Shown: positions 38,800 to 51,681 of the stretch, in pieces
Layout of the letters: the number at the start of each line of letters is the position of its first letter
How positions within the stretch are numbered: the first letter of the stretch is position 1
Origin: Puffinus mauretanicus
Taxonomy: Eukaryota; Chordata; Aves; Procellariiformes; Procellariidae
Assembly (NCBI GenBank): GCA_023333565.1
Contig: JAJKFH010001217.1
Location: forward strand, 62,001 to 126,000
Direction of reading: 5' to 3'
Length of the DNA: 64,000 bases
Translations under genes and position numbers: made by a program
Notes under the pieces: generated by a model
What the model saw: only the letters and a program-made list of their open reading frames with translations
Database searches by the model: none
Told to the model about the DNA's origin: nothing

Positions 38800-39640
38800 G
38801 AATTTCTCATAACAGCGTTTGACTCAATAATAGCTATAATAACACAACATGCTGTCAAAGGAAACCATCGCATTCCTATACAAAGCCACACAGTGCCTGA
38901 AGGGATCCGCCCACATGTCTGCCGCTTTCCTATTAGTGCCCTAGAGCTATCCAAGCAAGCTGCCAGCAAAGGCTCTAACTATATTTGATTAGTTTCAGGC
39001 CTTCATTTTTAGCGAGTCATCACCCTCTTAACGGCAGATGATGCCCTCTAGTTGGAATCAATGTGAGTGACCAGCTCACAACAGGACGGATTAATGATGA
39101 AAAATGTGTAGTCAGCCTGGAGGGCTTTGGACATTTATCACCCACTGGGTCTGCCAAGCGGTGGGCTGCCCCCTGACTCATCAGGACAACACCACCCTGC
39201 CTTAAAGAGCGGGCGCTAGCACTGCGATCCGATCCCGGCTTAATGAGCCTCGGGTGAGAGAGGAGGCCAGAGCACAACGCGCTTACGGCATTTGTACCGT
39301 GCAGTTCAATGCAGTCTGAAATGCCTTTCCTTCTTGTCACCTATTTTGCAGACAGGGTACAGTGAATCTTTCCAACCACAAAACATCCCTACGTAAAGTC
39401 TCAGTTAGAAAGCGGAGAGTTTCTTATTCAGATAGAAAACCCAGACAATAAGCTGTGTGCAAAACTGTGCTGCAAAATTTTTCTTTGCTAATTCATCCAA
39501 GGGAAGCAACTTTTTGACAGGCGAGTGAAATCTCATTACAATCATCAACATAATGAAAGGTGGGCAAGTAGATTTTGTGTCTGGTTCATAAATATTCATG
39601 TCAATTTTACATACCAGAGGAGTAGTATCTCATTAGAATA
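38800..39640. promoter_or_regulatory. Possible cluster of conserved regulatory elements
   Basis: Three adjoining non-repetitive parts look regulatory. The first (about 38800-38990) contains CTCAATAATAGCTATAATAA and TATTTGATTAG. The second (about 39020-39345) is more GC-rich, with several CpGs, and contains GGATTAATGATG (39088-39099), which joins an OTX/PITX-type GGATTA to a TAAT core, and TAATGAGCC at 39241. The third (about 39380-39640) contains GCTAATTC, CTCATTACAATC, ACATAATG, ATAAATATTCATG and TCATTAGAATAACGG. The motifs are seen directly. Conservation and enhancer function are inferred. Confidence 0.4.
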
Positions 39641-42600
39641 ACGGAATCTGCATCAAACCTTATAAATGTCTTTCTCTAAACTGATGTTAAAAAGGGCTGT
39701 CTACGGTAACGCAACAGCATAACTCACGTTAAAACAGAGATGCATGCTGAAGCTCCAGTCACCCCGTGAATGCTGCCTCAAAAGTTATCCTTTCAGTTGT
39801 CATACAAAGTAAAGAGCATACAAAGGGCGGTGAGATTTATGAACACGGTAGGCACAAACCGTAGAGATGCTGGCAAAACATGTGCATTTTCAGAAACATA
39901 GCATCACAGTGAAATGAAACACTGCCAAAATATATACATCAGAAGCTTCAGCCAGAGACCCAATTAGGAAGAATAACCATATGCTCAACTTTAAAAGATT
40001 AAATCATAGACCTGAAATTAAGCAGAGGGTGGATGGGAAACATTCTAGTATGTAAAAACAGACTTAATCATGTGGTTAAATGCTTTCCTGTCGAGGCCTG
40101 AAACCTCTCTATCCATTCTGCATTGATTTATTTTCACAATCTTCAGAGAATGTTCTGTCAAAAAAAAAAGAATTAACAAAATGGACTTGTTAGCACAACT
40201 AACAAGCTTGCTCAAGGCTCATCTCATTTTTACAAGGAAATGATGGTTCCTGTCCTCCATTAAGAAAATGTAAGTGCAACCATATGGGATTTCTTTGAAA
40301 ATTCATAACTTTAAGGGAACGCACACAGCCTTGGGAAAACAAAGCAAGATTTCCTTGTAAAGGAATTTACCATCCATTCAGGCAGTTTTCAGTGCTTGAC
40401 AGGAAAACAAATTGTTATCTCCATTGACTTCTTAATAAAAAAAAGACATATTTAAAAATGATACAAAAGCCTGCACATTAAATATGAAACGTCTGTAATC
40501 TTGCTTTCCATGGCAATCAGATCTGATGAAGTGCTTTGGTTTGGCAAATGTCCTAAAGACCCTAGAAACACAGTCATTATGTTTTGAACATTTCAAGAAG
40601 ATCTCTTCATATTTAATGAAGTTACTTTCTCTGCTACTATGAGAGATACAGTAAATTCCTAAATCATAAATTAAGGTTCAAATTGCTAATCATGCTTATT
40701 TAAAAAAGTGACTTGCAAGATTACTAACATTATTAAATTACAAAAGAGCTCGTTCAACCTAACAACATAAAAATCTTTAATAGCTACCTTAAACCTCCTC
40801 TACTATTCACAGCATCTTTCTCATGACAGCCATTCTAAATGCAAAAATGAGAGAGGCATACCCATTGTTTTGGTTTAAATTACAGCCCTACCTCATGCCA
40901 AACAAGGAGCAACATCCCCGCATACTGCAATGGGATCAGACTTGGGATCAGATCAGGCTCATTTCAACAATTGCTCTCTGTAGGCCTCCCCTTCCAGGAC
41001 AGCCGCACATTGACATGCAAATACAGGAAGGTTCTTGTGTGGTACCTCCACACCATGGCAAACACATGCTACATGAAAGCACTCTGGTAGATTCTATATA
41101 TTAGAATGTAATTCCTTACAAACTGTTACATCATCTCTAATCCAATGGTCCTGGTAAATAATCCTTTTTGTTTAGCTCACTGCGCATATTAAAATGAAGA
41201 ATAATCATCTTCAAAGTTAGTGTAGCCATCAATTCTGCATGGAATATACAAGCTGAAATATTTTTAAATTATTATTTCATAAAAAAGGGAAACAATACGT
41301 TTTCTGAAAAATGAAATGGATCATCTAAAATTTTCTCTCCTCTCCATTTCTGACTGAATTTAGTGTTCATTTCAAACTGTAGTATTTGTTCGCAAATAAT
41401 TCTTACACAATACACTTTGCTAACTTTGCTAAACTTATGTCATCTGTGAAAATTCCTAAATTTTTTGTTCAACTTGTTGCTAAGGTCATTAACATCATCT
41501 CCATTTCAGCAAAGATCTTAAGCATTTCCAAGACTGTGCCTTGAATCATCAGGTCATCACGTTTCAAAAAAGGAAATGTCATTTATAACTTTTACTGTCT
41601 CTGCTTAGCACAGTTTACCAGTCGCTCTTCTTGATACCATAATGCAAGAAATTTAATCCCTATTGTCAGGAATGAGGATTCTTAAAAAAAATACATTTTC
41701 TGTTTGTTTCAAAAGCTCAGTAATAAAGTCTCACAGACAGAATTTTTGTTTTTGTTCATGTGCTTTTTTTGTTTCTTAACTATAAAAGAAACTGGTCACT
41801 GCCTGTATGTCTTGTGATTCATTTAAATAAAAGAAATTGTCCAAAACATGCAGAAGTCATGTATTTCCACAACTAAGCTTTATAAATTTTCTTTATTCCC
41901 TATTTCAACTTTCTTGATCCACTTTTTCTTATTTTTCTTTGCTATGTAGTTACTCTGTATTCACATGTATCTAATTTTTAAAAACACAAAGCACTGATAA
42001 TCCTTCATTTTACTGAGGACAAGATCACGATGGGGAGATGGCAGTAGTGGGGCTGTGTATTAGCCTTTTGTCTCTGGAGGCCAACGTTCATGTCTGTCTG
42101 AGGTCATGAGTTAAGAGATTTGTGATCTTGCCTTAATCCCTAGTGGACATTTAGCCACATCATGAACCAACTACACAATTAGCAATTTCCGCCAAAGTTG
42201 AGACCCAGGACTGAAACATGGTAGCTTACAAGTCAGAGTTAAGGTGCATGAGCTGAGCCATTTTGCAGTAGCTTATATGCTTTTCCATCATATAAACTTT
42301 TTATGCTTGTTACATACGCGTGTAAGGAAAGAAGCAAATAATATGCTTTCTCAACAAAAACCTCTTCCAAAGGTGTTAAATTATATTACAACTCTATTTC
42401 TTATCCAGAAATCAACATGGTAAAGTTGCATTACAAAGGCTTTCATTTTCTGGAACTCATTCTTTTTTTTTTCAAGTACTGTTGGTTAAAATTCTGGCAC
42501 TACTGAAATTAATAAAGATAGCATCTTCATTCAGTGTACGCTTTACAGTAAAAGAAAAACAATGGCTTTTTTTAAATAGCAAAATATGAAGTGGCATGCA

Positions 42601-45600
42601 CAATGCTGAAGACAGGGCATTTTTCAGCTGAAAAGCACAATTTAGCTTTATGGCAAAGTACGATGGTTCTGATCAAAAACTGCTTTTCGATTTTGGCTAT
42701 TACAATTTACACTGATTAAGTTTATTCTACCGTAAACTTGTTTATTTCTTCCCAGCAAAAGAATGCTTTTGTCAGCATTCTCATTCCCTGGTCAAATGGT
42801 AACAGGTTGGGGTGTTATTTTTTTTTTCTCTCCAGTAAAACTCCAAGCATATCAGGGGTTAGTAGCACTATGTAAAGGGCACCCTTAATTAACATTACTA
42901 CACCAGAAAAAGTGCTAAGTGAAGTCTTGAATCTAAAATGAAAAGCATCAAGGCTTTGGATTTATCAGCTCTGGTGAAAGAACACTGGGAAAGAGTCCTG
43001 GTTATGTAGTTTCTCTTCACAAATGGACCTCTTAACACTCCAGCAGAGCCTCAGCCTGCGACATGACCGGACTCAGCCAACTAAAAGATGCACGATGGCC
43101 AGGAGGGGCAGAATCTGAGCATACAAGTCAGTTCTGTCAATGAGTTGTGGCCACAGAAATAGACAGGAGATGCTGAGAGAGCAGAGGGAAAGCCTATGCT
43201 TTTTCAAGGAGGAAAGATATTGTTTTCTCTGATACTAAAAAGAAAAAAAGTAAAATCTTATCTGGTTTAGCACATGGGACTGTGAATCCAGATATGTCCC
43301 ACACTATTGCTTTTGTTCCAATTCCTTCTTTTCCCCAGTTTTTTTCTTCATATATATTCTAATTATTAAGGTTACAATATCACAAACAGCGTCAGGTTGA
43401 CATGCACCAAAAAGAACTCTGTGCTTCCTAGAAAGGAGTGCTGAAGGTTAACTAGTGCTTCTAACCCTGTACCTAACCTATACTTGTTCCAAGCATAAAA
43501 ATGAAATTCATTCTTCATCTCACCCACACCTACCAATGAGGTAAGGGATAAGCACTGTAGTTACGCATCTCTACAAAGAATACATCCTTAGCTTCCAACT
43601 TAAAATGGGATCCTTATTCAGAGTTCCACTTTATTTTTTTTCCTGCCCTTCACAAAGGGACTGAAACATTTCTATAATTAACTTTACCCTGAAGCAGGCA
43701 AAGAAGAGCTGTCCTCATTCACAACAAGAGCTATCTTTTCCAGGAGATTAATATATCTGAGGAATGAAGCACTACTTTTTTGACAATAAATACCATACAC
43801 CTCTGGGCAGGACCACTTTACAGCTTTCAGTTGCTTTGCAGGAGAACGAATATGCCAGATACAGTGGCAAAATAAAATTACCTGCTTGTTGTCAATTCTC
43901 TCTTATCCCTCCTCAGCTTACCCCTGCAGCACAGTGTCTACATAACTGGTGGAAACAGACATGACCATTTCTGGGGAAAAGCGGAAATTGTCTTCTCTGT
44001 CTCCCTTTCCCATGATTCCTTCCAATAGGTTTCAGGCACGTCAAAGACCAAAGCACGTCTGGCAATAACGGTCTTTCTTTCTATTCAGATATATGCCTCT
44101 TGTGGATGGCCTTGTGTGCTATAGCAAACGTAGCGGTGTATACCTGCTGCACTCTGAGTAGAAATCATGACAGTCTGTCTGAGAAGTAGATAGAATTCTC
44201 CCCCTCCACCATCCCCAGATGAATCGTAAGATAAAAGCTTAAAGAAAAAAAAAAAAGAGGGTAGTAGGTCAGGTTTTGTGTACTTTGCTTTCAGAATGAT
44301 TATCCTTGTCTTAAGAAATTTCTGGTTGAATAAGCTACCAATCACAGCTCTTTAAGGGAAGCATTGTATGGCTGGGTAGTCACGCTCCTTAACATGTAAC
44401 TTCACCTGCTGCAAATGAAACATAAAGTAGCTTTCAGAGCTGTACAATGACATACTTCTCCAATTTCTAGGATACTTCACTCCATTTTAAGTTTATCATA
44501 AAAGTACATCCGTGTTAAATTACTAAACTTTTGCATTTATACTACTTCTCTAGAATGTGTAAAGTGTTTTCTATAATATAAATGAAAGATAACAGCTTAG
44601 AGCTCCTTTATGCAAGTTTTGTATTACATGGTCTGATTTTGTTACAAAACTGTTTCGGAAAGATTGCGAGGAACAGTTGGCAAAATGGACAAATCAATTA
44701 TAACTTCAAACCTGTATTTTTATATTCAAAATATCGGGAGTCACATGTTGTGCTTACTTGGAAAACATATTTGAACTATTAATTTTAGCTATTTTATTAC
44801 AAACAAGTAAGTAAATCAAGAAATGGAGAAGCAAAATCCTGAAAAATTCACACTGCACAGAAGAATTTTGCATTTTCTTATGACAGTTATTGGCTTTCTG
44901 AAACAATTTGCACATGCAGGAAGAAATAATAGTGGCATTCAGCCCTGAAGCCTTGTAGTAAGAGCAGGAAACAGCCTCTGAGCGACCTTTTTCTGTGTAT
45001 AAGGTCACTTGCTGATCTAATAGCAAAGATCACAGAATTACTTGCAGCAACAGTAAAACACTGGTACCTCTTTTTGCTGCTGTCTATGGGATTTAAAAAA
45101 AAAATATTTTGTTACAAGAAAGAGAGCAACAAAATGGAGAAAATGCCTGTAGCTAAGATGGATTTCTAAAAACATGAAAAGTACAAAATTCAAAGCCCAA
45201 GGCTTGCAATACAGCTACACCTCCCTTTTCAGAGCTCCTCAATAAACTAGTAACATGAACTGTGTGGGCAGGATTATTTTACTATTATTTTAATATACTG
45301 TTGATAAGATAAATTATATGAAAAGCCCTCTTGCAATGGGACCCTGTGTTTGCCAGGGATTTGAAGAAGCACTGCCTGCATTTTTTTTTTTTTTCTTACA
45401 GAAAGCTCTGTGAAAATACCAAGAGGTCTTATAAAACCAAAGTCCAAGTTTCATTGGATTTGATACCAGAACAGGTAATTTTTAAAAACCAGCAAAAACT
45501 TGATGACTAAGTAAGCAGGCTAGATGCAAATGGAGGTTTTAGTGTCTCCTACCAACTGTGTCTTTAAGAGCAGCTATTTTTCTTTAGGTTTGCCCTGCAT

Positions 45601-46366
45601 CCGCAGGTCAATGACTGCCTCAGTTGCAGTAAACTCTACATCTAGCAGTAGGGCAAACCCTTTTTAGACAGCCTTTTGCTGTCCATGACTCCCGAGATCT
45701 GGCTTTATGCCAGCTCCCAGCCTGAGGTCCTGCCTTTTTGCTCACTGCCTTTCTGCTGCCCATCATGCACTTGACATCCTTCTCCCTTTTCCCTTCAGAC
45801 CTCCTGCAGCATGTTTTTGGGAAGGACCAACAGCCCCTTATCTAGAAAGCTGCTACACAGGCAAGGGCATAACAGCCAGGACAAAACAAACAAGGAACCT
45901 TCTTCCACGCTGCTCACTCACCAACTATTAAAACGCATCATATCTGTCACACCTTTGTTCAGAAGGCTTTAGATTTTAACGTTGACATTGGCCAAAGTGC
46001 CATTGGATTGATCACCCCGACCAAGAGACCCCAAAAAGGAAGAGCACATGGAGTTTGAGCACAAGGTCACACTCTGAGGACAGCAGCTCCAGACCACATG
46101 CTTGAGTGCCCGAGAGGGTGGTAGTGTTGGCAAGAGACGTATCCTGGCAGCTCGATGTTGGAGATGCAGTTGCTGCCAGCTGTATCATTTTCAGTCAGTT
46201 GCCTCCATCTGCACAACCTCAGCCCGGGGAAAATAAAAGTAAGGGCACTTGTGGATAAGTTGTCTTTTGAGAAGACTGAGTGTCCTGGATAGGAAAGCAT
46301 GAAAGATCTTTTTCACCAAAGGAGGAAGCTTTAAATCGCATCAGGTGCAAGGGACCCAACACAAAT
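39641..46366. other. Unique AT-rich non-coding DNA
   Basis: No gene is supported. A 43-kb segment (43261-43330) has a weak likeness to a MIR head but is too short to call. T- and A-runs of 8 to 13 nt are scattered. Confidence 0.45.
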
Positions 46367-46436
46367 GTGAAATCCAAGCTCTGCTGAAATCACTGGCAAC
46401 AAATCCTACATACTTCAGTGAGGCCAAGATTTTGCC
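46367..46436. repeat. Degenerate hairpin-like repeat, perhaps an ancient amniote element
   Basis: The left arm (46367-46391) and right arm (46411-46436) are imperfect reverse complements: an ungapped comparison pairs 13 of 21 positions, anchored by AAATC with GATTT and CTGAA with TTCAG. The text around GTGAAATCC and CTTCAGTGAGGCCAAGATTTT resembles a hairpin repeat phrase that I remember as common in reptile and bird genomes. I cannot name the family with confidence. Confidence 0.35.
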
Positions 46437-46465
46437 TGGAGACAAAAATTAATAATAGTAAAAGC

Positions 46466-46489
46466 GATGATGATGATGATGATGATGAT
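46466..46489. repeat. (GAT)8 microsatellite
   Basis: Eight perfect GAT units are followed by ATAATAAT-like sequence. The frame that runs through it encodes an aspartate run and is not a gene. Confidence 0.95.
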
Positions 46490-49391
46490 AATAATTTAAA
46501 AATAAATATTCTTGACTTTTTATGGTCAAAGATAATAAAAACAACCAGCAATATTCAAAGAGTGCAGAGCAAGAAATGTTCAGTACTGCTATCTAACATG
46601 ATATCTTGAATATCCAGACTGCTAAACATTAACTTTTTTTTTTTTATTCTTCTTTTTTCCCTTTTCAACTGAATTATCCAAAGGTATGATAATTACGCTT
46701 AGTTAAAAGAGTTAAAAAGCTCTTGTGGACACACTTAAATCACTTTGAACAAAGTTTATTTGGACTTGTCAGAAGTGATTACACATAAATTAACCTAGAT
46801 CTACACATGAGAACTGTGCCTCCAGAGGATCCACACTGAGATGCACCGGTTTAAATTAAAATCACTGAAAAATTCTGTGGGTAGACAAGTTTATATGGCT
46901 TGGACACACAAGAATTTATGACAAAGATATATGTCATACTACTTTAGCAGGTGTTCTTAAGCCATTAAGTATGGCTTTAAACTTTCGCAACAGTGAAGTA
47001 ATTTACATTAGTTTAACTTTAGATAGTCCTTAGATAAGATATCTTCTTATACTGAAGAGTCTTTAAAATATCTACAATGTCTTATTGTAGCTTATGACAA
47101 GCAATCCAGCTCACAATTTTACTAGCCAAAACCTTTGTATTTTAAATATACTGTCATCTTCATTTTGGCATCAATAAGGTCACTGACAATCTACGATATT
47201 GTTATTCATTGTTCTTCATTAAAGGCTTCTTTGTTATTACTGTAAATTCTACAAACCTCTTATTTAATGAAATCTTACAGACTCCTGTAAGAATTCATTC
47301 TGCAACAAAGTACTACAATGGCATGGAGCAGCTTTTCTCTTTTCAGGCAATCCAAGATAGTGATGCAATTTCATCTTCAGCAATAAATTGCCTCACATTT
47401 TTTGGGGGGGCATGTTCACAGAAAGGCACGATTCAGAACGCATTCTGTAATTCTGACATGTCATGTTGCGGATAAAAGAAAATTATATCACACATTAATG
47501 ATCAGAGTAAGTCAGAAGTATGTTTCCAATACCAGTGGCTCTACCTGCATATTATTAATCTCATAGTCGAGGGGGGAATAAAAATTGGGACAGTTTTGAC
47601 GATTACTCTTCAGTTGGCTTTTTGTTTTCCCAGTAAACTATAAAAGAATATAGTTATAATACAGTTTCAATTTTAGTCCTTTGTGCACTCATTACAGCTA
47701 GAAACAATTGCCATGCTAGAGGCATTGCTATTTGAACTATGTACTTAATTGTTAATTAAAGAAAATACTATTAAAATTGCAAATACAAAGTCACTCGATC
47801 TGTAGGCTCACTTCATAACAATGTCTGCAGTATAGGGATTTCCAGGTGCAATTTTTCCAGGTGAACTATCTAGGTGACACTCTTAATACAAAAAGCACAT
47901 TGCACAAAATGGTAGAAGTCTTAATTTGTAGATCATATTCTCGAAAGGATTTTAAACAGTTAATGTGCTCCTAACTTCATACTCATCAGAATAATATGTG
48001 ATACTACCTTCATGCATCGTAAACAAAACAAATCATTATATAAACCTCTTTATTAAAGCAGGGCCCTGGAAGGATTAAGAAAAAAGAACTCTTAGAAACA
48101 TTATACAACCATACATTTCCAGTTTTATGACTTAATACTGCAACCAACATTATAAAAATGCTATCAGAGACACTTTCACATTAAAATTCCCACAATACAT
48201 TCATACTGGAGATGATGATGACACAGGTAATTTTTCCCCCCTCTGTACCAAAAGGCTTCACTGGTGAACAAAATGCAACAGTTCAGTATTTATTGACAAG
48301 ATATTTCAAATTAATACACTATAAAATCCGATGGAAATTGAAAAAATTATGCCAGCTCGTATGAATTATGCAAACTCATCACCAAAAAAATACTATAGGA
48401 TGGATACAGGAGAAGAACAAACTAGTACCTCCAGTGAACATGCTTCTTCTACACTTAACTAGCTTTAGAATGCACATTGATGGCTACTTTGGGGGGGTTT
48501 TTTTAGCCCTTTAAGGAAATTAAAATCCTCACAGTTTCCAGCCTACAAAGCACTGAAAAAAAAGCTAAATTGCTTGCTGATTTTAGATTTTGCAAAGTAG
48601 GCTGATGTAAGCTGTGCAGGGAGAAAAAATACACACTTTACAATTAATGCCATTGTCTCTTGAGATGCAGGTGTGTTGTCCAGTAATATGGATGCCTCTA
48701 GAGTAATTATTCTTTACACCAATCTTAACAAACAGGATCCTAATTACCTATAGGCATTCTGGGCACCGGGTTGTTTAGAAAGATTTAATACAGTTCACTA
48801 TCACAAGGTTGCAGAAAGTAGTCCTGTAAGAGCTCCACAGTTACCTTTATATCAAGAGTAAAGACACCATCATACAGGATTAAAAGAAAATTGACAGTAC
48901 CTTTCCTAGAGATTGATATTGAATAGTCATCTTTATAGCGATTAGATTTAAAACAGTGTTCTATATGAACCTGAAGTTTTAGCAAGATTTCTTACTCTAC
49001 AATTACTTGTAGGTGCTAACTAATCCTAGTAATCTTTCTTTATGCAATCCACCACAAAAAACTTTCTCAGTGCTGCAGAAGTACAGGTTTACAGGGGAGA
49101 GGGGAAAGGGAGGGAAGTGCGAAGGCTGCACTTTCTGCTAACCCTGTCAATCCAGTCCAGTCTGCAAGCTTCTAGTTTTGCAACCCAAGGGGCACGAACA
49201 CAGCTGTGCATCCTTTCCCCAAACCACAACGCAGCTGCATCCAGCCCAGTTGCATCCAGACCAGTATCACTTGAGTTCTTTCCTCTGCTGTGGTTTTCCT
49301 CATGGCCATCACCTCTGGAGGACTGACAGGTCTTCCCAAAGGAAATCCCTCTGCACAGCCATTGCATTGTGGCTGGGTCTGTTCAGCTCCT
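46490..49391. other. Unique AT-rich non-coding DNA
   Basis: No gene or recognisable repeat is seen. Short G-runs occur at 47403-47410 and 48491-48498. Composition rises toward the SINE from about 49080. Confidence 0.5.
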
Positions 49392-49540
49392 GCCGCTAGA
49401 GCAGTCCTGCCCTGGGCTTTGATCTTCTCAGATCTCACAGGTTTGAGCAAGACCATGCCTCCCTTGTTTGGATGGGAGTCCTCCAAGGAAAACACAGGTG
49501 CACCAGGAAGTGCTTTGATGATTCAAAACTGACACAATTC
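49392..49540 (+). mobile_element. 5S rRNA-derived SINE relic (SINE3 / AmnSINE1-like)
   Basis: The segment aligns by eye with vertebrate 5S rRNA through most of its length: GCCGCTAGAG at the start, then CTGCCCTGGGCTTTGATCT, TCTCAGATCTCACAGG, GAGCAAGACCATGCCTCCC, TTGTTTGGATGGGAGTCC, TCCAAGGAAAACACAGGTGC and ACCAGGAAGT. The promoter box C of 5S genes is almost intact as TGGATGGGAGTCC (49469-49481), and box A is degraded. A 5S gene would end near 49512; here the sequence continues into GATGATTCAAAACTGAC, as a SINE with a 5S-derived head would. Such SINEs (SINE3 family, including AmnSINE1) are ancient in amniotes. No functional 5S gene is implied, because the box A region and 5' half are heavily mutated. 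The body after the head is too worn to assign. Confidence 0.75.
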
Positions 49541-51609
49541 CCTCCCAGGGACAGATCCAAAGACCATTAAAAACAGGGGATTTTTTTCCCCCATGAACTT
49601 CAATAGAGACTGAATCAGAGACAATGTGGTATTCAAGCTACACCTCAGGGCTGGAGTGAGGCAGCACTGCATTTCTAAGAGCCCTGGGTTGTGTTTTTTT
49701 TTTTTTTTTTAATGAAGTCCTCTTGTTATTTAATACCTCATAGCATTTATTCTCAGGATCCAGACCAAATTCCAATTTACCTAATTACATTCTGCCTACC
49801 TAAATATTCTCCTATAGGTTCAATTTATTAAGTACACATATTTGCTTCCTGTACAGGTGCTATTACAGAGTTATCTTTCACCTTGAAGGCAGCTGTATGT
49901 CAGTGGCAAGTGAATTTTAGTGACTAGTAAGAGTATTTCATAAAGTAATATTGTGAAAAATGCAAAAAAAAAAAATTCATATGCTCTAATAATAAAAGTG
50001 TCTAGTTATACATTTATTGCCTGGTATACATCATTATTTACTGACCAGACCTTCTGATGAACTGGCAGGTTTTATTTAGTATGCATATCCCTTGATACGT
50101 ATATATTTGTTGAAACACAAGCAGGCGTAAAACTTAAATGTGAAAGACAGTTGAAGTTTCTTCCAGAAAAAAGCAGGGTACTAACCAGAGCATACTATGG
50201 CAATGTGGTGAAGGTACAAACTTTTAATCCAAAAGCACAGACAATTTCTTCCAGTCTCCCAAGAAAATCATAAAAAAATAAACACAAAACAGCAAAAGCA
50301 GAAAACGTCAGAAGCAGCATAAGTTTAAAGTGTTTGTGACACAAACTGAGCTGCAATCTATTATGAGAAAAATATGAAGGTTTCCTGCAGGACTTCAACT
50401 CTTCTCCTCTTTTCTATAGGCCCTACCAAGATACAGTTGATCAACTGTGCATGTAATTAATGATTAGCCATTCAATTAAGTCTTATTACAAGCATCAACT
50501 GCTGTAAAGTACACAAAAATGATCCAGTTGATAAAATGAAAAGTCTTATACCAGTGAAGTACAGCAGGCTAGAAGAAATATCTTCATCTAAACTGATGTT
50601 TTAGTCTGTGCCTTTTGAGCATCAAGAAAATCAATGATCCATCACTCATGTTGGCAGTGGCCTGAAAAGGTTAACAAAGACCAGTCATCCCTGCCCACCC
50701 TCAGTGGCACTTTATCAGGTGATGTTGCCAATCTTCTCAGAGCATACCACAGCCAATGTTCCCTTACTTTCCCCCAGACTACAGATACAGGCTTCTGAAT
50801 ACAACTTTATATATCATTTACTCATGAGAAAACTCAGCCTGGGCAGGCTATCCATCCCCCTATGTGGTATCACATCTCTTCACATACACTCTCATATTAT
50901 CATTCATTACAGCAGTCTTGGCCTAGAAGCCTGCCTCTAAATTCAGTACCATGTTACATGCACCCAGCAGAGATTTCAGTGAAGCCCACCTCGACTGCTT
51001 TCAGGACTTTTGTACAGTGCACAGATTTTTACGCATCACAGCAGGACGAAGAAGTTTCCCACATGCAAGACAAAATCTGGGGAGACATACTGTTTTGATT
51101 CTTCCCTTAAATCTATTTTGATAAATTATTCAGTGCTCAAGTACTGTTCTGGCTTAATTTAATTAAATCATTACACTGAGCAGCTATAAGAGCCTGAATA
51201 TATCTGCATGAGTCTAATATCCCCCACACTAGCTTCAGGATATTCTGTTTTGAGGAAAACACTACCCTCCAGCAAAATGGAGAACAGTATCACTGTTAAT
51301 CTCACCAGCAGCATGACTTCTCCAGCCTTTAAATCTCCAAATTAGTCCATTTCTAATTTAGTCCTTTCATAGCTCCAACTGTCAACCTACTCTTGTGCCT
51401 CTGTCACAACTTAATTTTGTCTGCAAAAGACTCTTCTCGAGAGACACTGTTTATTTCTAACATCTCTCTTTACTCCCCTGTACCTTCTCATGATCTTTAT
51501 GCACAGTACAATAAATACAACTCATCTGTTCATTAATAGTTTTAGTAAAATTATTTTAGTAGTAGCAATAGCCACAAGCTTTCATCTCCTTAGCTGAAAG
51601 CATTTTGGA
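49541..51609. other. Unique non-coding DNA
   Basis: No gene is supported. T- and A-runs occur at about 49690-49710 and 49963-49976. I see no named repeat. Confidence 0.5.
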
Positions 51610-51681
51610 TTTTGTTTGGTTGGGTTTTTTTTTTTTGGGGGGGTGGGTGTGTGTGTGGGTGTGTGTTTGGTTTTGGTTTTT
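51610..51681. repeat. 72-nt G/T-only tract with G-runs
   Basis: The plus strand has only G and T for 72 nt, with T12 followed by G7, then TGGGTGTGTGTGTGGGTGTG and TTTTGGTTTT-like sequence. Four G-runs of three or more occur in the middle (G7, which can split into two, then GGG and GGG), which meets a loose G-quadruplex pattern. The tract is low-complexity sequence. Confidence 0.9.

Noticed and set aside
40925..40965. Tandem ATGGGATCAGA/TTGGGATCAGA as an old repeat
   Set aside because: It is a short local duplication of about 10 bp, too small to assign to any family.
43099..43110. CTCF-like site CCAGGAGGGGCA, and another at 8499-8510 (CCAGCAGGAGGT)
   Set aside because: Each departs from the CTCF core at one or two key positions, and such partial matches are frequent by chance.
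43261..43330. A MIR head (TTTAGCACATGGGACTGTGAATCC)
   Set aside because: The likeness is limited to about 30 bases without the following MIR blocks.
49392..49512. A functional 5S rRNA gene
   Set aside because: The 5' half and box A are heavily mutated and the sequence runs past the normal 5S end, so a SINE relic is the better reading.
49042..49532. Several overlapping frames on both strands as an exon
   Set aside because: The GC-richer composition explains the open frames, and the right part overlaps the 5S-derived SINE.
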